A stretch of 64,000 nucleotides of DNA from Anodontia alba (taxonomy: Eukaryota; Mollusca; Bivalvia; Lucinida; Lucinidae), in contig OZ024824.1 of the NCBI GenBank assembly GCA_964016985.1, forward strand, positions 43,244,660 to 43,308,659. The letters run 5' to 3'. The translations under genes and the position numbers were made by a program. Below are positions 10,254 to 19,280 of this stretch, piece by piece; the stretch's first letter is position 1; each line of letters starts with the position of its first letter. The notes beneath the pieces were generated by a model. It was given only the letters and a program-made list of their open reading frames with translations. It was not told the origin of the DNA and did not search any database.

Positions 10254-12702
10254 CATTTGATTCACAAAATACTTGGGTAAAATGGCAAATAATTTAGAGC
10301 CAGAAAAGACTGCTTCTTTAATCTGGGTCTGCACTATTTACATATGCCATTTTTATTGAAAAGTTTGAGAATGAAATCTTAGGATAATTACTGTAACTGG
10401 GGAAATACAAAATATTTATTCTTTTTTTTTTTGTTGCTAGAAATAGGACTTGACATTTCTTGTGAGTTGTCTCCTGAGGTGATTCTCATCTAATGTCAAA
10501 CTTTGTTTCAGAGAGGAATAAGAAAAATATTACTCTGCTGTCTGCTAATTTTATCATTATTATACACTACAACCTCTTTATAACACAATTCATTATAACA
10601 TGATTTTGGATATAACACGGTTCAAAGATAGATCCCCAAAATGTATAGATTAAATTGAAAAATTACCATAAATGGACATTTTTCAATATAATCTATATAT
10701 TATTGTTTGGATATAACATGGTTGTTTAACTAACTTTATGCTATGGACCCCAACAATAGTGTTATAAAGAGGTTGTGGTGTATTATGGGTTGAAACAAGG
10801 TAATAAGTTGATAGGTGTAGTGAAGGGGATAATTGTAGCAATACTTAAGGAATATTTGTTGTTATAACGGCTTTAGCAAAAAGGAGCAACATAGGGATCA
10901 CTTTCTGGTGTTAGTGTTGGCATTGTTGTCTGCATCAGTTATGAAAAGTTTGTGCATTTAGCTCCTTTTGTCAAACACCAAGGCTTCTGGGCTAATGAAT
11001 CTTCACACACACATTCGGCATGATGCACCCAGTTCATTGCCATCGACCATTACTGACACTGACTTACCTTTCACGCTTGGCTGAACAGTGTTTAATCTTT
11101 GCATTTAGCTCTGTTCCTTGAACATTACTAGCAGTCATGACATAGCCATTCAGCGAATTTCTTATGTTACTTTTGCTTCAAAAAATATTTTGTCAATACT
11201 TTTAACCTTAACCCTTAAAATGCCAGGAAAATCTGCATCTGAAAATGTCATCTGTTTATGTTGTCTGCTGAATATTCGTGCAAACTTTTCAAACCTATTT
11301 TTGCATACAGGCAACAGTGTGGACCCTAATCAGACTGCTCCTCTAGGAGCAGTTTGATCTCAGTCTGCACTGTTTGCAAAAATGACTTTTAAAATCACAA
11401 GCAGATGATAAAGCAGCTGACAGTTGTTGTGATTGGCAGTTTAAGGGTTAATGAGGCAATTCCAGTGAGTACCCACCATATATCTTTTAATGTAAAAATA
11501 GCCAACCTCAATGGCTCGGTTGGATGCGCGTCCGACTGGAGACCAGAAGATCGCGGGTTCAGACCCCCACCCCCCCCTCCCCGAGGTCGGCAACATTCTT
11601 TAGTGGAGATTGGTCATGAAATATTTTCTATGGTCATTCTCTCCCTTCCGCTGATTCAAGAAAGGCAGTTGTCAGTTTCTGGTGAAAGAATGTGCACAAT
11701 ACTGGTTAACCGCTTAGAGGACTATGCCTGCCCAGTAAACGTGTGGTTAGGTAAATTGACCCTGCTCAGCATGACCCCACTGGGTTGACTGGGCCGTAAA
11801 ACCTCAACACAAACAAACCATAATGTAAAAATAACAGAATAAATCTGAATAGTCAGCTTGTCTGAAGCTTTGACTGTTTTGTTGTTGTTGTGATACTGTA
11901 AGGAGACAGTTTGCATTTTCTGTCTCAAGTTTGGTAAAAGAATTGAAAAGAGGCGATGGGAAAAGGGGCATATGCTGAAAGTATAAACCTCATTAGGCTG
12001 CACATCTGCGCAGTTTGATCAGGGCGTTTGCTGTCTGCTTACAGAATTGTTGGATACTGTAGAATATATTGATGTTAAAAAGGCCCCTTTCAGATTGTGT
12101 GGCCAGGCTGGCTGGTCAGAATCTTTACTGTTTGTAAAATACCAAAGATCCTTTTCCTCATAGCATAGGTCATTTATACAGTCGACTCTCGTTATCTCGA
12201 ACTCACTTATCTCGAATAACCGCTTATCTGGAAGTGAAAATCTGGTCCCTGTTTTAACACCGAGATCTACCAACAGGCAACAAAATATTGTGGAAAAGAG
12301 GAGAAATTGCTCCTTAGGAGCAATTTCTCCTCTTTTCCACAATATTTTCAATATATCTCTAACTTGGGAGTCAAATTAAAGATTCATTCTGTTAATGGTG
12401 GTTGTTCGATTAATTGTTTTCCTCAGTTCCGCAAACTGATATGTCGGAGTACGGATATATCGAAGTGTTTCATAGAGTCTCTTGGATTTCGAGATAACGA
12501 GAGTCGACTGTATTTCAATTAAAAGCCTTTTGCTTGGACCTGTCTGTTCAAAAACCTGTTATATGGTGTTATTCTACATTTTCAGAACCCTATCACCATC
12601 ACACAACAAATTGCCTATGGCATTTCCTGGCATCAGAAGTTACCTGCCCTTGCTGTAGGGGGAGACCAAAAAGTTCATATTTATATGTTGGATTATCTGT
12701 AG
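608..12702 (+). CDS. NUP37: NUP37 nucleoporin, C-terminal part, four exons (5' end outside window)
   Basis: The gene is joined from exons 608-793, 1981-2165, 9768-9903 and 12586-12702, with phases 0, 2 and 0 at the three internal junctions. The roughly 207 residues read as the C-terminal two thirds of Nup37, a WD40 beta-propeller subunit of the Nup107-160 (Y) complex of the nuclear pore and of kinetochores. Recognisable pieces are a WD repeat (LEGHTDF...SVGDDKWCKIWD), SPGMTVCWH, the QVPLMEADW and GAVAGTDW stretch, and a final ISWHQKLPALAVGGDQKVHIY blade before the stop. All junctions have GT donors and AG acceptors. Vertebrate Nup37 is about 326 residues, so roughly 120 N-terminal residues should lie upstream of base 1. 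The long third intron carries most of the repeats. The family call rests on remembered Nup37 sequence and is strong; a diverged WD40 relative is the alternative. Confidence 0.88.
842..955. repeat. Short foldback MITE (GGGTACTCATTAGAAG family)
   Basis: Left arm features are CTTATTTCTTC, ACACATATGTTGTGGGTACTC and a TTAGAAGTGG run. The right arm reads back as CACTTCTAAAGAGTACC...CAACACAATG...GGAGAAATAA. The same arm sequence recurs at 7160-7280, 7800-7908/9246-9290, 13050-13290, 31620-31700, 33620-33750 and 36565-36640. Confidence 0.6.
1225..1503 (+). mobile_element. tRNA-derived SINE, old 5'-degraded copy
   Basis: This copy aligns with the SINEs at 11501, 17664 and 27586. It has a degraded A-box (GAGTCAGTTGG), a damaged B-box, the shared body (GGCAGTTGTCAGTTTCTGGC, AGAATGTGCACAATACT) and the shared 3' end AAAACCTCAACACAAAC. 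I could not find a clear target-site duplication, and several indels mark it as older than the other copies. Confidence 0.75.
1981..2165 (+). CDS. NUP37: NUP37 exon B
   Basis: The acceptor is TTTTCAG ending at 1980 and the donor is GTTAGT at 2166. The exon is 185 bp, starts in phase 0 and ends with two bases of a split serine codon. It encodes VLVAQKNGVIKIF and the highly characteristic QVPLMEADW and VGAVAGTDWFMFD segments. Confidence 0.87.
2465..4240. mobile_element. MITE split by a Helitron-like insertion
   Basis: The left half (about 2470-2597) and right half (about 4128-4225) together match the intact element at about 23350-23589. Shared marks are GTTGTTCAAA near the left end, TTTTTGCTGAAAAA before the centre, TTTCAGCAAAAAT after it, and GCTTTGAACAA then GGGCCC at the right end. 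The interruption is exactly the 2598-4127 element, so the MITE is the older of the two. Confidence 0.65.
2598..4127 (+). mobile_element. Helitron/Helentron-like non-autonomous element 1
   Basis: The boundaries are set by the MITE it interrupts. The 5' end is TCTACCTCTGGCATACG, with a small ATAC/GTAT foldback and then GGGGTATATAG and a CCGTCCGTCTGTCTG-like stretch. The 3' end carries a GGTCA/TGACC stem at 4089-4108 and terminates in CTAG at 4124-4127, followed by T. There is no terminal inverted repeat and no target duplication, as expected for Helitrons; insertion between T residues fits the Helentron branch. The interior is a degenerate tandem repeat of roughly 100-130 bp (AAGGTCATTGTGACC, ATTTCATGGTCCAGT and so on). 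It encodes no Rep/helicase. Classification is inference from termini. Confidence 0.6.
4295..4492. mobile_element. TTAA-flanked piggyBac-like MITE, family 1
   Basis: TTAA at 4295-4298 and 4489-4492 brackets terminal inverted repeats CCCTTGTGCTGCTGAA / TTCAGCAGGACAAGGG. The middle is a hairpin of GATCCAGATCAGTTGGCTTC type ending in CACTGTTTGCAAA. TTAA target duplication with CCC ends is the piggyBac signature; there is no transposase. Other copies are at 14733, 15878, 45903 and a reversed truncated one at 35803. Confidence 0.7.
4580..4819. mobile_element. MITE with GAGCCAGCGCATGAC inverted ends
   Basis: The inverted termini are TGAGCCAGCGCATGACAAAA and TTTTGTCATGCGCTGGCTCA, essentially perfect over 20 bp. 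Internal arms pair around AGATTCAGATCAGCCTG and ACTGATCAGACTGCACAG. Flanking AAAT on both sides may be the target duplication. Relatives are at 24189, 37440, 56089, 59037 and 59497. Confidence 0.75.
5013..6807 (+). mobile_element. Helitron/Helentron-like element 2 with internal tandem array
   Basis: The 5' end is a stem-loop TATGCCCC/GGGGCATA (about 5017-5051), followed by TATAGTATCACCG and a CCGTCTGTCTGTCCCGTCTG stretch. The 3' end is a perfect 7-bp hairpin TGTGTCA-TAC-TGACACA (6784-6800), then TTT and CTAG at 6804-6807 before T. Hairpin plus CTAG-T is the textbook Helitron 3' end, and T-rich flanks fit Helentron insertion. The core at 5117-6690 is a tandem array annotated separately. There is no coding capacity. 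Confidence 0.62.
5117..6690 (+). repeat. Tandem array, alternating 151/162-bp monomers
   Basis: About ten units are anchored on GGTTTCCGT at 5284, 5435, 5597, 5748, 5910, 6061, 6222 and 6373, with diverged units near 5117, 6524 and 6674. Units alternate between a GATATCTTTTGAAA type and a CCATAACTTTTGAAA type. Common blocks are TTTTATACACA, TATAATCATAAAAT, GGTAAAATCCACCAATTATT and GAGTTATGGCCC. Confidence 0.9.
7160..7280. repeat. Short foldback MITE copy
   Basis: Arms run ACATATGTTATGGGTACTC / GAGTACCATAACAG around an ATTAGAAGCATCCCATG centre. It belongs to the same foldback family as 842-955. A partial hairpin of the GCAAACAGTG module follows at about 7299-7366. Confidence 0.55.
7909..9245 (+). 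mobile_element. Mariner transposon, copy 1, with both terminal repeats and TA duplication
   Basis: TA at 7907-7908 and 9246-9247 flanks a 1337-bp element. The ends TGAGGGTCGTGCAAAA...CTGTCACT and the inverse of AGTGACAAAAG...CAGGATCCTCT form imperfect terminal inverted repeats of about 28 bp. It contains a decayed transposase. Length, TA target and DD34D spacing identify the mariner branch of Tc1/mariner. Confidence 0.9.
8118..9172 (+). pseudogene. Mariner transposase pseudogene (copy 1)
   Basis: The ATG at 8118 opens a frame with a premature TAA at 8175. The same frame runs on to 8645, where TGA replaces the CGA seen in copy 2. Beyond that the frame shifts, with a 2-base gain near 8663. The helix-turn-helix region contains GRPKAFVTKANIAAVK and ISEGSVQTILKKRL. 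The catalytic triad is present: Asp in TGDETW (8586), Asp in HDNAS (8873) and Asp in SPCDFFLFP (8978), the last two separated by 34 residues, which is DD34D. At least two stops and one frameshift make it inactive in cis. Confidence 0.9.
9291..9767 (+). other. NUP37 intron remainder before exon C
   Basis: This is AT-rich intron sequence. I see no exon, element ends or structural RNA in it beyond the splice acceptor at 9767. Confidence 0.6.
9768..9903 (+). CDS. NUP37: NUP37 exon C
   Basis: The acceptor is TTATACAG ending at 9767 and the donor is GTACTA at 9904. The first base completes the split codon and 45 codons follow, including HLEGARHFRW and a TVGRPGRQIKVF blade strand. The alternative AG three bases downstream would break the frame, which decides the start. 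Confidence 0.85.
10565..10780. mobile_element. TA-flanked MITE (ACAACCTCTTTATAAC ends)
   Basis: Inverted termini CACTACAACCTCTTTATAAC and GTTATAAAGAGGTTGTGGTG are flanked by TA on both sides. Subterminal ATATAACACGGTT and ATATAACATGGTT also pair. This style of end is typical of pogo/Tc1-type non-autonomous elements. Confidence 0.75.
11208..11451. mobile_element. TTAA-flanked MITE, family 2
   Basis: TTAA occurs at both ends with inverted termini CCCTTAAAATGCCA / TGGCAGTTTAAGGG. The internal hairpin module has GTGTGGACCCTAATCAGACTG against CAGTTTGATCTCAGTCTGCAC. It matches the better-preserved copy at 42801-43037. Confidence 0.7.
11501..11820 (+). mobile_element. tRNA-derived SINE with target duplication
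   Basis: The 13-bp duplication TAATGTAAAAATA lies at 11488-11500 and 11821-11833. The head carries an A-box-like ATGGCTCGGTTGG and a B-box-like GGGTTCAGACCC. The body is shared with the other copies and the 3' end is AAACCTCAACACAAACAAAC. It was presumably transcribed by RNA polymerase III and mobilised by a LINE. Confidence 0.9.
12179..12510. mobile_element. TA-flanked MITE (CAGTCGACTCTCGTTATC family), copy 1
   Basis: Inverted ends CAGTCGACTCTCGTTATCTC and GAGATAACGAGAGTCGACTG are flanked by TA at 12177 and 12511. The centre is a strong hairpin, TGGAAAAGAGGAGAAATTGC against its complement around TCCTTAGGA. Copies 2 and 3 are at 22977-23278 and 51115-51419. Confidence 0.85.
12586..12702 (+). 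CDS. NUP37: NUP37 terminal coding exon
   Basis: The acceptor CATTTTCAG ends at 12585. There are 38 codons and a TAG stop at 12700-12702. The segment AYGISWHQKLPALAVGGDQK matches the conserved last blade of Nup37. An AATAAA follows within 15 bp. Confidence 0.87.
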   Translation, partial: NPITITQQIAYGISWHQKLPALAVGGDQKVHIYMLDYL

Positions 12703-12711
12703 TTGTTTTGC

Positions 12712-12717
12712 AATAAA
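12712..12717 (+). promoter_or_regulatory. NUP37 poly(A) signal
   Basis: A canonical AATAAA hexamer lies 10 bp after the NUP37 stop codon. It would give a very short 3' UTR unless a later signal is used. Confidence 0.6.
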
Positions 12718-12763
12718 TAATTGTTCATATGGTTATGCTTGGTGTTCCTCAATGTAAATCATT

Positions 12764-12998
12764 TTAACCCATTAAACACTGAATATGAATAAACTCACCC
12801 ACTCTATATACTGGAAGAGTCCATTTTCGATTTTAGGTATGTCAGGTTATATGATGTAGATATTCCTATAGAAAAAATGGTTGAACGATTTGCAAACAGT
12901 GGAGACCCTGATCAGATGCCGCATTCTGCGGCCTCTGGTCTGGGTCTACACTGTTTACCAGTCACATGTTTAGGGGTCTCTAGTCGTCAATGGGTTAA
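12764..12998. mobile_element. TTAA-flanked MITE, family 3, copy 1
   Basis: TTAA is present at both ends with termini CCCATTAAACACTGAAT / TCGTCAATGGG. It contains CCACTCTATATACTGGAAGA and the internal hairpin GCAAACAGTGGAGACCCTGA / TCTGGGTCTACACTGTTT. The second copy is at 54891-55109. Confidence 0.7.
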
Positions 12999-13049
12999 CA
13001 GGATTCATAGCTGCAGATAAGGCATTTTTTTATTTCAACCATAAAAGCA

Positions 13050-13290
13050 TTGGTATTTTTGTTTCTTTCTACACTAATGAGTACCCACAACATTGGTTTT
13101 TGTGGCGAAATAAGAAAAATATATTGATATTTTTGGTATTTCTCTGCAACATAAGTCCTTCCCAGCTAGCATTCTATGTAAATCTATATCGGGCCGTCAT
13201 CGGCCCGTCAGCTACCCTGACGGGCCGATGACAGCCCGATATAGATTTACGTAGAATGCTGACTGGGTTGCGCAGAAATAAGAAAAATTA
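13050..13290. repeat. Foldback region with a nested long palindrome
   Basis: Foldback-family arms (AATAAGAAAAAT with GTACCCACAACATTGG) surround a separate inverted repeat at 13161-13267. That inner repeat has two arms of about 50 bp that start CCCAGC, include ATCGGGCC and CATCGGCCCG, and are almost identical. Confidence 0.75.
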
Positions 13291-14127
13291 ATATCTCTAT
13301 ACTCGTGTTAACTATGAAAAAAATAGCATATGAGGCCCCTGACAGTGACCGCTGCTTAGGGCTGCATTGTATGCCATTTACTACAGGTTAAAGCATCCTG
13401 GATACTTTGTTTTATGGTAATTTCTTATTGATGGATAGGTTTAATTGACAGCACATGTAGGCAAAATTGTTAAATTTCATGGTGATAAGCATTCATATTC
13501 CAAATGGGCCACTTCAAGTGAAACAGTGCCTTAGAGCATGCACAAAATACAGGGATTCACATCATCCTGCACAGGCACAGTCTTCTCTGGGCATTTGCTC
13601 TCCATTGAAAAGTCTATACCTTAAAATGATTCTGTTTGCTGACAGCGAAGACCTTGATCACATTGTGCAGATGCACAGGCTGATACGGGTCTTTGCTGTC
13701 CACATATACCCAAAGACACGTATTCGCAGGGGGCAGCCCAAATATTCTACTGATAGAGTTGTATACTGGTAGGATGTGTGTCTTTGGCCATTGTACAAAA
13801 TGAGCAGTTTCACTTCATCATCATGTTACACAGTGAGGAGTTTTGCTGTATGTTTCTATTTGCTATAATATCCAGTGGATCTGAAAGAGACAGCAAAAGC
13901 CTTGATCAGACTACTATGTGCACCTGTACCCTCAAAAATACCTTTTGCATATATCCAGTGAGCATGCCTATAATTTCTGACACCTCTTCCTTCCCGACCT
14001 CCCCCTAAACCCTCCTTTTTACTTTACTATCCAAATTATGAATTAGGGTGTCGGTATGATTCTGAATCAAATGGAGCCTTTCTGTTTATGGTTGTGTGTA
14101 AAACAATTAAAATGATTTATATAACCT

Positions 14128-14345
14128 TTTTATACTCCGCCACACGATAGTGGCGGGGTATTATGGTTTCACGTTGGACTTCCGTGTGTCTGTCCATCTA
14201 TCCATCAGTCATACGTCCATCTGTCCATATTTGTTTCCGGATGATAACTTGAGTAAACATCAATGGATTTTCACCAAACTTGGTATGTGCATTGATATTG
14301 TGGAGATCTGGTTTGGGATAGCTATTTGGCAAATTTTGTCAAATT
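14128..14345 (+). mobile_element. Truncated Helitron-like 5' end
   Basis: A stem-loop TACTCCGCCAC/GTGGCGGGGTA is followed by a CGTGTGTCTGTCCATC-type stretch, in the same order as at the starts of elements 5013 and 56812. No matching 3' CTAG hairpin was found, so it is a fragment or a diverged relative. Confidence 0.45.
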
Positions 14346-14584
14346 TTGACAGTTATCTGCCCGAGAAACGCCCATATAGTTTTAATTATTTTACAAACTG
14401 GTTAAAGTTGAAGTCTTCAACTTCATAATCCCTCTAATTCTGTGTATTTAATCACCCACTGAAAGAAAGGCTGTTCCTAACTGTGCAAGCACATTAGAGG
14501 GCTTCTAAAGTTGAAGACTTTAACTTTAATCTGATCATTATAAATTAAAGCAGACATCATAGAAAAAGTTTGTTTGTTTGTTTT

Positions 14585-14690
14585 TTTGTTTCACAGAAAA
14601 TAAGACAACATTTCATTCAAATTGTCTCATTTGGAAACAGTTTTGATGAAATGTCAAATCTTATTTTCTGTGAAAATGAAGAAAACTATA
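14585..14690. repeat. Inverted repeat ACAGAAAATAAGA
   Basis: CACAGAAAATAAGACAACAT...CAAATTGTCTC pairs with the reverse of GATGAAATGTCAAATCTTATTTTCTGTG. Similar foldbacks occur near 16160-16235, 20000-20080 and 49320-49450, so it is a small MITE family. Confidence 0.55.
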
Positions 14691-14732
14691 GCTAAAGTAC
14701 ATTGGATAATTTAGCCTACAGAGTGCTGAAGC

Positions 14733-14945
14733 TTAACCCTTGTCATGCTGAATAAATTAAGATGCCACGCCCACTTATAATTTTCAACCAGTCAGATTTT
14801 TTTATCCAAGTTGTTAATACAAATTCACATACTTAATGACAAACAGTGCTGATCCAGGTCAGTTGGCTTCTGAAGAAGCCAACTGACCTGGATCTACACT
14901 GTTTGCAAAGGCAGGGTATATACGGGTTCAGCAGGACCAGGTTAA
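14733..14945. mobile_element. TTAA-flanked piggyBac-like MITE, family 1
   Basis: TTAA is present at both ends. Termini are CCCTTGTCATGCTGAA / TTCAGCAGGACCAGG. The central hairpin CAGGTCAGTTGGCTTC / GAAGCCAACTGACCTG is perfect. Confidence 0.8.
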
Positions 14946-15877
14946 ATAAAATGTGTACCAGATGGAACACTGAAAGTACTGCACCTCATATAAATGTTGG
15001 TCACTGCCTTACATATTTGGTTTAAATATTTTATTTCAAATTCATGTTCATACAAAAATACAATGTCATATACAAACTAACTAGGATTAGAACAGTAGCA
15101 TAAGCTTATTTAGTTCTAGTTCTTCTCCTGTAACCATTAAATGTCAAAACTGAATGGCAAAGGATACATTCCATGGTACAATACAGATTACCTTAACTAA
15201 TAAAGTCAGTATCTTACAAAAAATTTGACGTATAATATTTGTAAAATTAGAATATACAACCAAGAAAACTAAAATAAACACAAACAACAAAAATCTGAAA
15301 ACTTTTATCATTTAAGCAATGCAAGGTTTTAAGGATAGAGAGAGAGTGGAAAATATTGCAATAACAGGCTAGTTAGCGTGTATCTACTAAGAAGGTGATA
15401 GGAAAGATAAGGAAACTAAATAAACAAAAAATGATACATGTTTCCCACTACATCAAATTTATAGAACTGAAAGAATCTCGACTGGTCGATGTGTGAGCAA
15501 CACCATCCAGAAATATATTTGAAATGGTCAATAATGTTATTATCAGGTGGGCAGCATGAAGGGAAAAAGTGCATTCAGTTATGCACAGATTCAGATCATC
15601 GCGTGCAAAGTATCATCTAGGCTTTCTCTCTATATTGATAGAGTCTGTAATATCCAATTGTTCTGTTAGCAGACAGTGAAGGCCCTGATGAGACTGTGCA
15701 GATATACAGGGTGATCTTTGCTTTCGCTGCCAACATATGCCCGAAGACACAATTTTGCATGTCACAACCTGTATATGCACCCCATTAACATATAGATACC
15801 CCTCTGCAATGTGAATCGGCAAATCTATTATACTTTAAAGGGAAAGAGTCTGTTTTTATCAACTGGTATTGTAACTT

Positions 15878-16091
15878 TTAACCCTTGTCATGCTGAATAA
15901 ATTAAGCTGCCACACCCACTTCCAATTTTCAACCAATCAGATTACTTGATCCAGATTGTTGATATAGATTCACATACTGAATGGCAAACAGTGCAGATCC
16001 AGATCAGTTGGCTTCTTCAGAAGCCAACTGATCTGGATCTACACTGTTTGTAAAGGAAGGATATATCTGGGTTAAGCAGGGCAAGAGTTAA
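15878..16091. mobile_element. TTAA-flanked piggyBac-like MITE, family 1
   Basis: TTAA is present at both ends, with termini CCCTTGTCATGCTGAA / TTAAGCAGGGCAAGAG. The central hairpin CCAGATCAGTTGGCTTC is perfectly palindromic. It lies about 930 bp from the copy at 14733 and in the same orientation. Confidence 0.8.
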
Positions 16092-16507
16092 TAGTATCGG
16101 TTAAGGTATTTGAAAACCTTTAAGTGCCCAACAACTGCAGCAGACACTATTTTGATTTCTTATTAGAGAAAATAAGGCTTGACGTTTTGTGATATTCAGA
16201 GGAAATGCCAAGTCTTACTTTCTCTGAAAAATAGTGGAAACAAACAGAATGTTGTCTGCAACAATTTTGCTTTGCACTTAAAGGATTAATTCATATATGC
16301 CTGGTGGATTTTTGCGTCTCAGAAGTGGGACTGTTCTAGCTTACTGTGGGTTTCCATGTAGCTTAATGACAAACAGTGCACACTATGATCGGACGCCGTG
16401 TTCTGAGGTGGTCCATACCGTTTGCCAGTCCTCTTTATGGGACATTAGAGCATTGAAGGGTTAATAAAAACAGCCATCAGAAGAGATGGCCTCCAGACAT
16501 TTGTATG

Positions 16508-16787
16508 CATTACGAAAACACGCCTATTCAAATATATAGAAAATTTCATCTCCAAAAACTGAAAATTTTCAGATAAAAAAAACTCCGATATTTTTCCTAT
16601 TTCTGCTCAAAACATAGATTGCGGGTACTCGTTAGAACCGCCTCGCCGAGGCGGTTCTAACGAGTACCCACAATCTATGTTTTGAGCAGAAATAAGAAAA
16701 ATAATGTATACCCCTATATACACCAGTTTTACTGTATAAAAGTGGGGTTTAAGGGGGTCAAAATTATATAGGTATGTTTTCGTGATG
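16508..16787 (-). mobile_element. 280-bp foldback MITE, copy 1
   Basis: Ends are CATTACGAAAACACGCC and GGTATGTTTTCGTGATG. The centre is a long hairpin, ATTGCGGGTACTCGTTAGAA and its complement around CCGCCTCG. The two outer sides differ: one carries TTCAAATATA...AAATTTCA, the other CCCCTTAAACCCCACTTTTA in reverse. TGTATGCA occurs on both flanks and may be the target duplication, though other copies do not confirm an 8-bp rule. Confidence 0.85.
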
Positions 16788-16789
16788 TA

Positions 16790-19280
16790 TGCATAAAATT
16801 CTGCAAAGTATCAGGAAGGATATGTATCTCAAAGGGTGTTAGCTTTATAGAGATAGCAAGATTTCCTTTACTAAATGCTGTCAGGGGAGATATCTAAAAC
16901 TACAGCATCCAGAGTTATGGTTCTTTGTATGCAACATGCCTTCTCATACTCATAAAGACGTCTACCATCATTAGTATGTCACCAAGAGTGAAGGAATTAT
17001 AGCGATTACAAGGTTTCTATTGCCTAATACTGTCGGGAGTAAACTAAAAAAACTGCAGCATCCAGAGTTGTGGTTTTTGTGTGCAACTTACCTTCTCAAC
17101 CTTATGTCCTATTAAGTATTATTATTATATTTCAAAGGGTATCAATATATTTCAAAGGGTGTTAGAGTTAGGCGATCACAATGTGTCTTTTACCAAAATA
17201 CCCTGAGGGGAGGTAACTAAAGGTGGCAGCCAGATTTGTATTTGTTTTACGCAACACGCCTTCTCAACCTCGTGTACTATCCTACTAGTATCGTCAATAT
17301 ATAAGAAAGGCTGTTGGAGTCATCATGATTAGAAGATTTCTGTTACCAAATACTGTCATGGAAGATAAGTAAAAAAAACTGTGGCACCTAGAGTTGTGGT
17401 TCTTGTATGTGACATGCCCTCTCAACCCCTTGTACAATTCTACCAAGTGTCCTCAATATATCTGAAAGGATGTAGTTATCACGAGCACAATGTTAGTAAA
17501 TACTGTCAGGGGAGATAACTAAAAAACTGGAACCTAGAGTTGTGGTTCTTATATGAGACACGCCTTCTCAAACTCGTCTTGTTACTATTATCATATTATA
17601 TGTTGTACAAATTGTTTCGAAATAAATATATGTTTTACAAAGTGTTTCGAAATATACGTTTATGCCAGCCTCAGTGGCTCAGTTGGATGCGCCGTCTGAC
17701 TGGAGACCAGGAGGTCCCGGGTTCAACCCCCGCCGAGGTAGGCAACATTCTTATGTGGAGATTGATCATGAAATATTTTCTACAGTCATTCTCTCCCATC
17801 CGCTGATTGATCATGAAATATTTTCTACAGTCATTCTCTCCCATCCGCTGATTGATCATGAAATATTTTCTACAGTCATTCTCTCCCATCCGCTGATTGA
17901 AGAAGGGCAGTTGTCAGTTTCTGGCGAAAGAATGTGCACAATACTGGTTAACCGCTTAGAGGACTAAGCCTGTCCAGTAAACGTGTGTTAGGTAAACTGA
18001 CCGCGCTCGACATGACCCCATTGGGTTGACTGGGCCGTCAAACCTCAACACAAACAAACAAATACGTTTATACCAAACTCGTTTACAAGCCTACCAAGTT
18101 CATGAATCATCAGCATTTCTGAAAGGTGTAGTTATCAGTATCACAAGGTTTCTATTACCAAATAATGTCAGGGGACGTACCTAAACACGTGGCATTTAGA
18201 GTCATGGATCTTGTACGTGACACGCCTTCTCAGCCTCGTGTACAATCCCACCAAGTACCATAAATATATCAGATACGGTGTTGGAGTTATAACAATCACA
18301 AGGTTACTACTATAACCAAATACAGTTAGGGAAGATAATTGAAAAACTTGCATTTAGAATTGTGGTTCTTGTACGTGACACGCCTTTACAACCTCTACAA
18401 TCCAAGTATCAATGTATATGAAAAGGTGTTGGTTATCTCGATCACAAGGTTTCTGTTACAAAATACTATCAGGGGAGATCCCAACAAAATGTGGCACCTA
18501 GAGGTGTGTTTTTGTACCCGACATGTCTTGTTAACCTCATGTACAATCCATCCAAGTATTATCAATATATCTGAAAGGCTGTCGGAGTTATTGCAATCAC
18601 GAGGTTTCTATTAACAAATTCTGTCAGGGGAGATAACTCAAAAAACCGTGGCACCTGCGAACGGGTACTTGTACGCGACAGGCCTTCTTAACCTCATGTA
18701 TAACCTTTCCAAGAATCATCAATATATATGAAATGGTGTTGGGAGTTATCACGATCACAAGGTTTGTATACCAAGTACTGTCAGGGGAGATAACTAAAAA
18801 AACGTGGCACCAGGAGTTGTGGTTCTTGTACGCGACACATGTACTATCCTACCAAGTATCATCAGTATATCCGAAAGGGGAGATATGAGAATTTGCCGTA
18901 AAACTCGACAAGGTAAGATTTCAAGGGTAGATAATTTAAAAAGTGAAGAAGCGAGAGTTGTCATTATTGCTCGCATAACGCCTCCTGGACTTGTTCTACA
19001 ACTACTAAAATTTAATATTGTCCAAATATTCCAAAGCATATGGGAGTTATGGCGCGCACAAGCAGTACCCCAAAACTCAACAAGGGGAGATAACTGAAAA
19101 TGAAGAAAGTGAGAGCTGTCATTCTTGCACCTGACACGCCTGCTGAACCTGACCTACATCCCTACCAGTTATTATCAAAATATCTTAAAGGGTATTAAAG
19201 TTATGGAGCACACAAGAATGTGTCTACGGACGGACGCTTGACTGAATGCTGTATTCCACGAACCTATTCCGGCGGGGGAT
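16790..19280 (-). mobile_element. Helitron-like element in reverse, with ~155-bp tandem array
   Basis: About 13 tandem units of 150-165 bp share GGGGAGATAACTAAAAAA, GTTGTGGTTCTTGTACG, GACACGCCTTCTCAACCTC, ACCAAGTATCATCAATATAT and ATCACAAGGTTTCTATTACC. The right end (19215-19275), read in reverse, gives CCGGAATAGGTTCG...AGCGTCCGTCCGTAGAC and matches the element start at 56815. The array is interrupted by a SINE at 17664-18061. Confidence 0.7.
17664..18061 (+). mobile_element. tRNA-derived SINE with internal 45-bp triplication
   Basis: The 10-bp duplication ATACGTTTAT lies at 17654-17663 and 18062-18071. The head has A-box GTGGCTCAGTTGG and B-box GGGTTCAACCC, a well-kept tRNA-like pair. A 45-bp block beginning ATTGATCATGAAATATTTTC occurs three times at 17761-17805, 17806-17850 and 17851-17895; the other copies have it once. 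The tail is CAACACAAACAAACAA. Confidence 0.92.

Larger units (their letters stand above)
9904..12585 (+). other. NUP37 last intron: MITEs, SINE, simple repeats
   Basis: The intron holds a poly(T) tract (10223-10253), a TA-flanked MITE (10565-10780), a TTAA MITE (11208-11451) with a SINE just beyond it, and a TA-flanked MITE (12179-12510). The stretch 10784-11200 shows nothing I can name. Confidence 0.65.

Noticed and set aside
12307..12522. Open frame over the TA MITE at 12179-12510
   Set aside because: The frame lies within a non-autonomous palindromic element and is not conserved in the copies at 22977 and 51115.
17664..17740. Possible tRNA gene (A-box and B-box spacing correct)
   Set aside because: It is the head of a longer element with a shared body, tail and target duplications, found at four places; the acceptor stem does not close well, so it is a SINE head.
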